Assembly: GCA_964615975.1 (NCBI GenBank)
Contig: CAZTTH010000029.1
Coordinates: forward strand, 1 to 45,782
Origin: CAZTTH01 sp964615975
Lineage (GTDB): Bacteria; Verrucomicrobiota; Lentisphaeria; JABSQK01; JAJFLO01
Length of the DNA: 45,782 nt
Direction of reading: 5' to 3'
The notes under the pieces: generated by a model
Database searches by the model: none
What the model was told of the DNA's origin: nothing
The model's input: only the letters and a program-made list of their open reading frames with translations
Shown here: piece after piece, positions 28,220 to 36,612 of the stretch
Layout of the letters: every line of letters starts with the position of its first letter
Numbering within the stretch: position 1 is the first letter of the stretch
Made by a program: the position numbers and the translations under genes

Positions 28220-29053
28220 GTGATGGCAAAGTCAACGATGAATCATTCTGATTTCGAATTCAGTCTTAAACAGAACTTTATCTACCATACCAACCCCACC
28301 CCCAATTGCCTGGGATTAAGGCATCCCTGGTTGGCCAATTTTTATTTTTACTTAAATCTATTCAAGGTGCAATACTACGCTTCCCATTATGCGAAAAAAC
28401 TTGATTACCCTTACTATCCCAATCATTTTAAAAGAGATTCATATGATATTCTGAAAAATACCTTTGATCTCGGCGGTCACTATGAGATCAAAGGGTTAGA
28501 ACATTTGGCAACGACTCCGGACAGTGCCGTTATAATTGGCAATCACATGAGTTCACTCGAAACCATGGTTTTACCCGCCATCATCATGACCTTCAGGGAA
28601 ATGTCTTTCATTATCAAAGACTCCTTGCTGAAATACCCTTTGATCGGGACTACCCTGCGTCGTGTGGATTCGATCGCGGTGTCTCGCTCCAATCCCAGAG
28701 ATGATTTAAAGCTGATTTTAACCACTGGCGTAGAACAACTGCATCACGGCCGCTCAATCGTCGTATTTCCGCAAAGCACTCGCAGTGTCGATTTCGATCC
28801 TTTGGAGTTTAATACAATTGGAATCAAACTGGCTAGAAAAGCCCAAGTTCCAGTCATACCACTTGCCTTACAAACCGATTTTTGGCAAAATGGCCGATGG
28901 ATCAAAGACTTCGGCAAAATTGATTTCTCAAAAATGATCCGAATCGAGTTTGGCTCGCCATGTGTTGTCAGTGGAAATGGCAATGACGCCCATCACCAGG
29001 TAATTGATTTTATTACATCCAGGCTATATGATTGGAATTCTCAGAGAGAATGA
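28220..29053 (+). CDS. PlsC-like 1-acyl-glycerol-3-phosphate acyltransferase
   Basis: 277 residues. An acyltransferase of the phospholipid pathway, probably membrane-associated. Block I is NHMSSLE (about 108-114), an H-x4-acid motif with Glu where Asp is usual. Block III is FPQSTRS (about 183-189), where the usual sequence is FPEGTRS. Then VPVIPLALQTDFW. These substitutions suggest a distant branch of the family, so the exact acceptor is uncertain. The start is uncertain: GTG at 28220 or ATG at 28223. No good ribosome binding site is seen. Confidence 0.82.
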   Translation: MMAKSTMNHSDFEFSLKQNFIYHTNPTPNCLGLRHPWLANFYFYLNLFKVQYYASHYAKKLDYPYYPNHFKRDSYDILKNTFDLGGHYEIKGLEHLATTPDSAVIIGNHMSSLETMVLPAIIMTFREMSFIIKDSLLKYPLIGTTLRRVDSIAVSRSNPRDDLKLILTTGVEQLHHGRSIVVFPQSTRSVDFDPLEFNTIGIKLARKAQVPVIPLALQTDFWQNGRWIKDFGKIDFSKMIRIEFGSPCVVSGNGNDAHHQVIDFITSRLYDWNSQRE

Positions 29054-29203
29054 AAGCAGAAATAATCACACTTGTATACATATTACAGTTTCAGCCACTC
29101 GGTAAGTTTTAATGCCCGATCGTCAATGATCCGGCTCTATTACGCTGCCCATGCGACTTCATAACACAATCATAATAACCGTTAATAAGCGAGGGAATCT
29201 CTC

Positions 29204-32200
29204 ATGATATCTCAATGCTCTCATACCATTATCAAAATTAACACTAGATCCGTTAATACCAGACATTCCTGGATCATTATTCTTTTCGTTTTTTTTACCT
29301 TTAACCTCAATTTAATTGTTGCTCAAGATATCAATACCTTATCACAACACGCTCACGATCAAATCCGCTCAATATGCAATGAAAAAGCATCATGGACCCC
29401 CATCCAACGCAAGATCGGATCACGATTACTCATGACCATGAAACGTCAATTAAAAATCAATTCCACTATCGATGATCATCCCCAACTTCGTGCTGCTGTT
29501 CCGATCATCAATTCAAGGAGTGTGATGGTTGATATCACGGCTCAGGTGTCGAATTCATTATTGGAGAAAATTACCACCCTTGGAGGTACCGTCTTATCGC
29601 ATTATGCCCAGTATCACACCATCCGGGCACAACTTCCTTTGTCTCAATTGGAAACCTTAGCGGCAGAACCCGAAGTCAGTAAGATTCTGCCAGCCGATCA
29701 GTGGCTGTCACGAAAAGTAAATACGTCTCAAGGCGATACAGCCCATCGAGCCAGTCACGCTAGACAAAATTTTAGCGTGTCCGGCGCGGGAGTAAAGGTT
29801 GGAGTTCTTTCAGATGGGGTCGATACATTAACGGCGCGACAAAGCTCAGGTGATCTACCAGCACTTGTCACCATCTTGCCCAACCAGCAGGGAAATGGCG
29901 ATGAAGGCACCGCCATGCTTGAAATTGTTCATGATCTGGCTCCTGGCGCCAGTCTCTATTTTGCTACGGCGGGCAACAGCCAGGCACAGTTTGCCGCCAA
30001 TATCCTGGCTCTTCAGACAGCCGGGTGCAAGGTCATCGTTGATGACATCTTCTTTTTTGCCGAACCAGTATTTCAGGATGGCATTATCGCTCAAGCAGTA
30101 AACACGGTAACAGCTAATGGCGCCATTTATTTTTCCGCTACCGGAAACGAAGGTAACCTTGATCATGGCACAGCGGGAGTTTGGGAGGGAAATTATACTG
30201 ACAGTGGTCAAATTTTCGATTATGGAGATGGATTTTTTGGTCATTACCATCGCTTTGATAATACGAATATCTCCAATCGCCTGACTGCCAACGCCCCGTA
30301 TGCCGTCGTTTTGCATTGGTCAGATCCAGTCGATGCTTCCAGCAATGATTATGATCTATTCCTCATGGATAGTACCTTGAGCAATGTGCTCGATGTTTCC
30401 GCTGATTATCAAAATGGCAACGATGATCCCTTTGAAATTATCGGTCCCGCATTCACCAATGAACGACTGGTGATAATCAATTTTAATGAAAACGGCCCTC
30501 AGAATGCGCGCTATCTTCATCTGAACACCATTCGCGGGAAATTGGCCATTCCCACCAATGGCCAAATTAGTGGTCACCCGGCGGCGTTAGGCGCGATGGC
30601 GGTAGCGGCAGTCAATGCCAATCATGCGGGCGGAACTGATGGAGGATTCAATGGCAGTGAAACTGTCGAATCCTTTTCATCCGATGGTCCGCGCCGGGTG
30701 TTTTATCATCAGGATGGCACCCCGATAACCCCGGGTAATTTTTTGGCTACTGGCGGTGAAGTCAGGCAAAAACCTGACATTTCAGCAGCTGACGGAGTCG
30801 CCGTGGCAACACCTGGATTCAACCCGTTCTTTGGCACCTCAGCAGCCGCCCCTCATGCCGCCGCGATTGCCGCGCTCATTATCTCTCAAGGCAAAGCGGT
30901 TACTCCCAACGCGGTAAGGACAGCGATGAATTCAACAGCCATCGACATAGAAGCACCTGGTTACGATCGTAATTCCGGCTTCGGCATTGTAAACGCGTTG
31001 ACTGCAGTCGGTTACCCGCCTTGTGAAATATCAGCAATCAGCGCTGGTACTCAAAGCGCGTGTCAATTAGAAACCAATATCTATACTCAGAATCTCACCA
31101 TTACATATACCAATCAACCTGGAATCGGGGACTTGATCGTCAATGGACAGTCATTTGCCCTGACCACCAGCCCGCAAACCGTTACCTTGAATAATCTTAG
31201 CGCCAATGGACTACCCGTCGATGTCATCGCCTCATTTTCAAACGATAGCGGATGTAGCTATCTGGCCAATGACTTATTTATCGCTCCAACCGCCTGTAAT
31301 GTTTGCAATATTTTGTCTATTAGTGCCGGAACTCAAAGCACATGCAATCCCGCGACCAACACTTATACTCAAGCATTGACCATATTCTATCATAATCCCC
31401 CAGTATCGGGGACGTTGCGCGTCAATGGTCAAACATTTGCTATAACCACCAGTCCGCAAACTGTTACCTTGACCAATCTGACTGCAAATGGTGCCAACAT
31501 CGATGTCACCGCTGATTTCTCCGCAATACCAGGCTGTATGCTGACAAAAACAAATGTTTTTACGGCTCCGGAAAATTGTGAACCATGCCAAATTAGTCAA
31601 ATAACGGTTAACTCACAGACTCCTTGTGTCGCTCCCGGCAATACCTATACCCAGGCTTTGACAATTACCTACAATCATCCACCCGCCACCGGATTGTTGA
31701 ATGTTAATGGCCAACTTTTCACCATCACTTCCAGCCCTCAAGGCGTGATACTTACCAATCTGGAAGCCAATGGCAATACCGTCGATGTCACCGCTTTCTT
31801 TACCTCAGAACCGGATTGCGTTCATGCGATTAATGGGTTGTTTACCGCGCCATCAAATTGTACCGCCTGCATAATCAATGATATCTCCCCGGGAGCTCAA
31901 AGCAGTTGCAATCCTGTGGACAATAGTTACACCCAAGCATTGACCATAACCTATCAGCACGCACCCGACTCAGGAAATCTGCTGGTAAATGGTCAATCCT
32001 TTCCTATTACCGGCAGTCCACAGACTATAACCTTATCAAATCTTCAGGCAAACAATCGAACTGTCGATGTAATTGCTGAGTTTTCAGCCAATACCAATTG
32101 CCGCTTAACCAAACCCGCCCTCTTCACCGCACCGGAAAGTTGTACCCTGCAGGAAATCACCCGGGTATCCGTTGACCATAATGGCAATCTGGTCATCAGC

Positions 32201-33406
32201 GATATCAGTGTGAATGGCAATAACAATCTATTAACCATGTCCTATAATAAGTTGACGATGGAATATCGTTTGGGTGATGCGAATAATCCTATCATTGAGA
32301 ACACCCCGAATGGCATACAGGAAAATGAACATTTGATACGAATTCCAAAAAGTGATTTTACTGGTAAAATTATAATCTTAGCCAACTCCGGCGATGATAC
32401 TTTGATCATTGATTTCAGCTCAGGAGTTCCCAACCCGGTGGGAGGATTGACTTTTAATGGTGGACTCCACACGATCACCGGTGATCTGCTGAAATTGCAA
32501 GGGGGTGTTTTTAAAACCGTGACTTATCGGGCGGATGGCAACGATTTCGGCGCGATTACTTTGGATGGATTCCAAATCTCCTATACCGGATTGGAACCAA
32601 TTATTGATTTGAACTCTGCCACTAAACGCACTTTTGAATTCACTTCGTCGGCGATACGATCCATTCGCCTGAGCGATTATCAGACGCCATCTGATGGACT
32701 TTCACTAATCGACAGTAATGGGGAAAATACCTTCGAATCAGTAATCTTCAACAGCCAGACATCGATTACAGAAATCAATGCCGGCAACCAAAACAATACC
32801 TTGATTATCGACGGCATAAATCCTGGCAGCATCGGCAGGTTATTTCTCAATGGCCAGGATGGGGATGATATAATTCAGGTTATGGCGATCGTAGCATCAA
32901 ACCTCATAGTATCCATAAACGGTGGTAATCACAGCTCGGGTGATCTCTTGGAATTTAACGCCAATGGCGGATTGGCTAACAATACCGGCAGCGCCATCAT
33001 CGGTCCATTTAATTCGATTGTTTATGATAAAATCGAATCCGTAACCATAATTAACAGTGCCGGACTTTATGATATACCAACTTTGTCGGAATGGGGTCTC
33101 ATAATTTTGGCGCTATTGATTATTACGTTGGGAGTTGTTTTTATTACTCGCTATCAATCACTATTGCTGTTTTCTGCGCAATTATCTCCATCACAAACTA
33201 GTTCCGCCAGGATTAAATTCTGGGATCCTAAACTCTTCACTAAAATCGCCATGAGATGCTTCGGAATGCTCCTGCTGGTTATCTCGCTATTCGCATTTAG
33301 CGGATTAAAAATCAACCTCATTGATATCTCATCAAGCTTCATCTGTGTGGGAATTTTGTCCTACCTGATCCATTATGTGATGATGGATGGAAACCATAAA
33401 CCCTAA
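29204..33406 (+). CDS. Subtilase-like surface protein with four Cys-rich repeats and an IPTL-CTERM sorting signal
   Basis: 1400 residues with an N-terminal signal segment (about 23-40). The subtilase-like domain (about 190-600) has Asp204 (VGVLSDGVD), Glu234 where subtilisins have His (GDEGTAM for HGT), Asn315 (SATGNEG) and Ser546 (GTSAAAPH). Four tandem 94-residue repeats follow at about 607-982, then a beta-rich stretch. IPTLSEWG is at 1291-1298 with a membrane helix, but about 80 further residues with two more hydrophobic segments follow. The sorting enzyme exosortase H is the next gene. GAGG precedes the ATG. It is exported and probably cell-surface linked. Activity with the altered triad is uncertain. 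Confidence 0.9.
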   Translation: MISQCSHTIIKINTRSVNTRHSWIIILFVFFTFNLNLIVAQDINTLSQHAHDQIRSICNEKASWTPIQRKIGSRLLMTMKRQLKINSTIDDHPQLRAAVPIINSRSVMVDITAQVSNSLLEKITTLGGTVLSHYAQYHTIRAQLPLSQLETLAAEPEVSKILPADQWLSRKVNTSQGDTAHRASHARQNFSVSGAGVKVGVLSDGVDTLTARQSSGDLPALVTILPNQQGNGDEGTAMLEIVHDLAPGASLYFATAGNSQAQFAANILALQTAGCKVIVDDIFFFAEPVFQDGIIAQAVNTVTANGAIYFSATGNEGNLDHGTAGVWEGNYTDSGQIFDYGDGFFGHYHRFDNTNISNRLTANAPYAVVLHWSDPVDASSNDYDLFLMDSTLSNVLDVSADYQNGNDDPFEIIGPAFTNERLVIINFNENGPQNARYLHLNTIRGKLAIPTNGQISGHPAALGAMAVAAVNANHAGGTDGGFNGSETVESFSSDGPRRVFYHQDGTPITPGNFLATGGEVRQKPDISAADGVAVATPGFNPFFGTSAAAPHAAAIAALIISQGKAVTPNAVRTAMNSTAIDIEAPGYDRNSGFGIVNALTAVGYPPCEISAISAGTQSACQLETNIYTQNLTITYTNQPGIGDLIVNGQSFALTTSPQTVTLNNLSANGLPVDVIASFSNDSGCSYLANDLFIAPTACNVCNILSISAGTQSTCNPATNTYTQALTIFYHNPPVSGTLRVNGQTFAITTSPQTVTLTNLTANGANIDVTADFSAIPGCMLTKTNVFTAPENCEPCQISQITVNSQTPCVAPGNTYTQALTITYNHPPATGLLNVNGQLFTITSSPQGVILTNLEANGNTVDVTAFFTSEPDCVHAINGLFTAPSNCTACIINDISPGAQSSCNPVDNSYTQALTITYQHAPDSGNLLVNGQSFPITGSPQTITLSNLQANNRTVDVIAEFSANTNCRLTKPALFTAPESCTLQEITRVSVDHNGNLVISDISVNGNNNLLTMSYNKLTMEYRLGDANNPIIENTPNGIQENEHLIRIPKSDFTGKIIILANSGDDTLIIDFSSGVPNPVGGLTFNGGLHTITGDLLKLQGGVFKTVTYRADGNDFGAITLDGFQISYTGLEPIIDLNSATKRTFEFTSSAIRSIRLSDYQTPSDGLSLIDSNGENTFESVIFNSQTSITEINAGNQNNTLIIDGINPGSIGRLFLNGQDGDDIIQVMAIVASNLIVSINGGNHSSGDLLEFNANGGLANNTGSAIIGPFNSIVYDKIESVTIINSAGLYDIPTLSEWGLIILALLIITLGVVFITRYQSLLLFSAQLSPSQTSSARIKFWDPKLFTKIAMRCFGMLLLVISLFAFSGLKINLIDISSSFICVGILSYLIHYVMMDGNHKP
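31022..32149 (+). repeat. Four tandem 282-bp coding repeats
   Basis: Units start at 31022, 31304, 31586 and 31868, each exactly 282 bases (94 residues). Each unit has Cys at positions 1, about 14, about 78 and about 92, plus shared cores YTQALTITY and VNGQ..I. The units differ considerably in sequence but not in length. Likely an extracellular beta domain with two disulfides per unit (inference). Confidence 0.93.
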
Positions 33407-33510
33407 ATACCTCTGTGAACCAGGCAATTTCACCGATTCTCCCAAGCCAATCGAGATTCACACCAACCCCGCGGTAATCAAATCATATCAAGGCTTTATC
33501 GAGGAAACAA

Positions 33511-34125
33511 TTGGCAAATTCAACTACAAGCATTTATCGGCTTTGGTGGTCTGAAAAAAAACCAATTCTGAAATTTGTTGTTAAATTCAGCCTATCCATG
33601 ATGCTGTTTTATGGTTTCTGGACCACCCCCTTTTTTAAAAACCAGATCTCACCGCCGATTGTCAATGGAAATGCCTGGGTTGCTGGAGCTATTTTGAATG
33701 CCTCCGGTCATCAAGTCAACATTTTCGGTGATATAATCAGTTCGAATCAATTTTCAATCAGTGTAAAACGTGGATGTGACGCCTTGGAACCCATCGCTTT
33801 ACTGGTAACTGCGATTGGAAGTTTTCCGGTTTCCGTTATCTACCGACTGCAAGGAGTACTCATTGGTTCAGTACTTCTACTGGTTCTCAATCAACTGCGC
33901 ATCATTAGTCTTTATTTTATCGGAATTCACTATCCCGACCTTTTTACCATGATGCATGTGGATGTCTGGCAGTCCGTTTTTATCATTGTGGCTGTTGCCC
34001 TGTGGATATCCTGGATGGAATGGGTCATAAATATCCAATCTCATCATAATAACCAAAATAGGATCCTCCTAAAAAATCCGCATGTTGGCCAAATAAAAAA
34101 AGAACTTGAGCAACCTGATAATTAA
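33511..34125 (+). CDS. xrtH: Exosortase H (IPTLxxWG-CTERM specific)
   Basis: Multi-pass inner-membrane transpeptidase-like protease of 204 residues. It has the exosortase triad Cys89 (KRGCDALEP), Arg130 (LNQLRIIS) and His149 (MMHVDVWQ), each in or next to membrane segments. Five to six helices are visible. Exosortases cut C-terminal sorting signals, and XrtH is the class paired with IPTL-CTERM. The subtilase immediately upstream (105 bases) carries that signal, so this is a dedicated pair. The start is TTG at 33511 with GAGGAAA upstream. Its 3' end overlaps a hairpin that serves the opposite strand. Confidence 0.92.
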   Translation: MANSTTSIYRLWWSEKKPILKFVVKFSLSMMLFYGFWTTPFFKNQISPPIVNGNAWVAGAILNASGHQVNIFGDIISSNQFSISVKRGCDALEPIALLVTAIGSFPVSVIYRLQGVLIGSVLLLVLNQLRIISLYFIGIHYPDLFTMMHVDVWQSVFIIVAVALWISWMEWVINIQSHHNNQNRILLKNPHVGQIKKELEQPDN

Positions 34126-34144
34126 CCGGTTGACTCAAGTTCTT
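34100..34144 (-). terminator. Hairpin terminator inside the end of xrtH
   Basis: Perfect 11-base arms (34100-34110 with 34134-34144), extended by CAACC/GGTTG. On the minus strand a T-rich tract follows (34099-34090), so it would end the TPR-lipoprotein transcript. On the plus strand it lies at the 3' end of xrtH but has no T run. Confidence 0.65.
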
Positions 34145-34245
34145 AAAACACCATCACACAAAGATATGAAGAAACTGTGCTTGTCTTAACTGATTAAATT
34201 TTAGATAACAACCAGTTGAAGGCACGAATTCTTTCCGCGATTCTG

Positions 34246-34623
34246 CTATTTTTTTGTATTTAAAGTATTCAAATCTTTATTCGCGGCTTCCACCCAGATC
34301 CCAGTTTTATATTTATCAATAATGGCTTGATAACTCGCCTTGGCTTTATCAAGCTGACCGTTATCTCGATAACTGCAGGCCAGATAATAATGGGCGACTG
34401 GCGCCATTGGGCTGTCTGAATGATTTTGCACTACGGTTTCAAAATTGGCAGCGGCTTCAGTGTATGAACTCTTATCGTATAATTTTTTACCGTTTTCATA
34501 AAGATTGACAGCTTTACTCTTGGCTGAGAATGAACTCGTTGCACACCCCGCAAACACGAAAATAGTAATGGCCATTAAAATTAGATTACATTGGTTTTTC
34601 TTCTGAGTCTGTTGATTTGCCAT
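34246..34623 (-). CDS. Small TPR-type lipoprotein
   Basis: 125 residues. The signal peptide ends in lipobox VFAGC (Cys near 27). Then come two to three TPR-like helix pairs: AVNLYENGKKLYDKSSYTEA, PVAHYYLACSYRDNGQLDKA, and a final partial one. Such YbgF/BamD-like proteins usually serve as envelope scaffolds; no specific partner is seen. A perfect AAAGGAGGT lies six bases upstream of the ATG. Terminated by the hairpin at 34100-34144. Confidence 0.82.
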   Translation of the reverse strand: MANQQTQKKNQCNLILMAITIFVFAGCATSSFSAKSKAVNLYENGKKLYDKSSYTEAAANFETVVQNHSDSPMAPVAHYYLACSYRDNGQLDKAKASYQAIIDKYKTGIWVEAANKDLNTLNTKK

Positions 34624-34628
34624 ATGCT

Positions 34629-34637
34629 ACCTCCTTT
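34629..34637 (-). promoter_or_regulatory. Strong ribosome binding site
   Basis: AAAGGAGGT, complementary to the 16S anti-Shine-Dalgarno, fixes the lipoprotein start at 34623. Most genes in the window have weaker sites. Confidence 0.75.
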
Positions 34638-35069
34638 ATGATTAATGATGTTTGATTTATCTGATGATATGATGATTGTGAATGCCAGAATACATGTTTC
34701 ATACTTCAGATATCATTGGCTATGAAAACTAAAGCGAAAATGTAAATTCTCAACATTCAAACCATTTTAGTCGATTTCATTTTAAATGATTATTTCGTGA
34801 ATGCAAGTATTAATTTAAATCTAGTAAAAAAAAATGAATACTCATTTTTCGTGTGGTTTGTGTCTTTATGCTAAATCAAACCAGCATATCTCTCCCATAT
34901 CAACATCATGTCGACCTGATGTTAAATAAATACTGACAGAGCTCTGTCCTGCCAATTAAGGCCGGATGAGCAGAAGAATGCATTCATTGGGACAACTAAT
35001 TTTTTAATCAAGTGGATCTCAGCAATTATACTGCGGATGATCCGAATTCCATCCTTACAGTTTGATGAA
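34638..35069. other. 432-base AT-rich stretch without a gene
   Basis: No credible coding frame. A short inverted repeat (AAAAATGA at 34830-34837 with TCATTTTT at 34842-34849) is the only structure seen. It probably contains the lipoprotein promoter. Confidence 0.55.
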
Positions 35070-36080
35070 TTATTCCCAGCCTTCGATAACGATTTTGCCA
35101 ATGCTCCGTCCAGTTTCAATCATTTGGTGAGCAGAGCGTAGATTCTCTGCGTTAATGGGCGACAATCGCTTATTCGCAGTCCCGCGAATTTTTCCTTTGT
35201 CAATTAAATCTGCAATTCGGTTTAGCAGCCGATGTTGCTCAATCATATCCGGAGTATTGAACATCGATCGGGTGAACATAAACTCCCAGACTGACGTTGC
35301 GGATTTTAATTTCAATACATCCTGATTGAGAGGACGTAGGTTTGTAACAATCATGACAATCTTGCCCTGGGGGCGTATCAAATCTACCACGGTTTCCCAA
35401 TGATCATCCGTGTTGTTGAAAAGGGCAATGTGATCAATATGCTTCATGCCCAGCGATTCAACCTGTGGACGCAGCGGCTTGTTGTGATTGATGACATATT
35501 CCGCGCCAAGTTGCTTGACCCAGTCGGAAGTCTCCGGACGCGACGCGGTGGCAATAATTTTAAGCCCGATGAACTTCGCGAGTTGAATCCCAATCGAACC
35601 CACTCCACCTGCACCGCCAATAATCAGTAGGGTCTCACCAGAGTTAGTCGCGTCAAGACCAAGCCGATCGAAGAAGGCTTCGTAGGCAGTTATAGCCGTT
35701 AGCGGCAATGCCGCAGATTGGGCGAAACCTATTGACTTCGGTTTGGCCCCGGCAAGGCGTTCGTCTACCAGTTGGTATTCCGCGTTGCATCCCGGGCGGG
35801 TAATATCGCCGGCATAATAAACTTCGCTGCCCGGATGAAACAACTTCACATCCGGTCCAACCGCTTCTACCACACCGGCTGCGTCCCAGCCGAGAACTTT
35901 CGGCGCCTTTTCCACTTTATCTTTTGGGGCGCGAATCTTGCAATCCACGGGATTGACAGCAATTGCCTTCACCGACACGAGCAAGTCCCGTCCACTCGGG
36001 GCGGGCTTTTCCAGCTCGATATCGACCAGTGAATCGGGATCGTCAATGGGTAAATATCGGGTCAGTCCGATTGCCTTCAT
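35070..36080 (-). CDS. Zinc-independent quinone-oxidoreductase-like MDR enzyme
   Basis: 336 residues of the medium-chain dehydrogenase/reductase superfamily. The N-terminal catalytic fold has VNPVDCKIR and GWDAAGVVEAVG, where zinc enzymes have GHE, so the catalytic zinc is probably absent. A nucleotide-binding fold follows with GGAGGVGSIGIQLAKF. NADPH is the likely cofactor (inference from the ATASRPE loop). It resembles the zinc-type alcohol dehydrogenase-like family (close to quinone oxidoreductase), whose substrates vary. The GC content is higher than that of the genes to the left, like the rest of 35-41 kb. The start has no strong ribosome binding site. Confidence 0.88.
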   Translation of the reverse strand: MKAIGLTRYLPIDDPDSLVDIELEKPAPSGRDLLVSVKAIAVNPVDCKIRAPKDKVEKAPKVLGWDAAGVVEAVGPDVKLFHPGSEVYYAGDITRPGCNAEYQLVDERLAGAKPKSIGFAQSAALPLTAITAYEAFFDRLGLDATNSGETLLIIGGAGGVGSIGIQLAKFIGLKIIATASRPETSDWVKQLGAEYVINHNKPLRPQVESLGMKHIDHIALFNNTDDHWETVVDLIRPQGKIVMIVTNLRPLNQDVLKLKSATSVWEFMFTRSMFNTPDMIEQHRLLNRIADLIDKGKIRGTANKRLSPINAENLRSAHQMIETGRSIGKIVIEGWE

Positions 36081-36447
36081 TAGCGTATTTCCATTTGTAA
36101 GAGATTCATGCGCCTAAGCGATTTTGACCATCTCATTGAGAGCGGAACTCCAGACATTGCCGTTTATGACCATCATAACAGACTGGAAAGTTCTCATTGT
36201 TGATAGGGTTTAACCATTGTTCTCTATTTTTCCGGTTTTCGTAATCGCTAAACTTAAAATCCTACACCAGAATTTGTGGGTGAACCACCGCATTAAATAA
36301 ATCAAATCTCAGCCGATTAGCAACAGTAAGCTTTGACAATCTTGAGACTAAACAACCTCAAGTTTACTCACAATTCCTGAGTGGAGGTAATATAAACAGT
36401 CACCAATCTAAACCTAACCGGGGAACAACGGAATGATAGTAAAGAAG
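36081..36447. other. 367-base spacer between the oxidoreductase and tRNA-Arg
   Basis: No coding frame supported. A six-base inverted repeat (CTTGAG 36341-36346, CTCAAG 36357-36362) lies downstream of the tRNA but has no T run. I see nothing else. Confidence 0.5.
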
Positions 36448-36523
36448 TGGCGCGCCCGGAGGGATTCGAACCCCCAACCCTCTGATCCGAAGTCAGATGC
36501 TCTATCCATTGAGCTACGGGCGC
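36448..36523 (-). tRNA. tRNA-Arg (anticodon UCG)
   Basis: 76 bases folding as a full cloverleaf. The acceptor GCGCCCG pairs with CGGGCGC, the CCA end is encoded, and the anticodon stem TCTGA/TCAGA encloses loop CTTCGGA with anticodon TCG. It reads CGA arginine codons. The T loop is GTTCGAATC. No integrase is adjacent. Confidence 0.97.
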
Positions 36524-36612
36524 GGAAATGCATGCGTCTTGTGGAGCATGACAAGTAAACCCAGATGGTTATGATTCAAGGCTTAATCATAAAATCAGCT
36601 TTGACTCTGAGC

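Noticed and set aside
30173..30181. HGT triplet after the GNEG motif as the subtilase His
   Set aside because: In subtilases the catalytic His precedes the Asn motif; this one comes after it, so it cannot align with His64.
36341..36362. Inverted repeat downstream of tRNA-Arg as a terminator
   Set aside because: Only six-base arms and no T run.
36448..36523. tRNA-Arg as the attachment site of an integrated island
   Set aside because: No integrase gene and no direct repeat of the tRNA 3' end found nearby.
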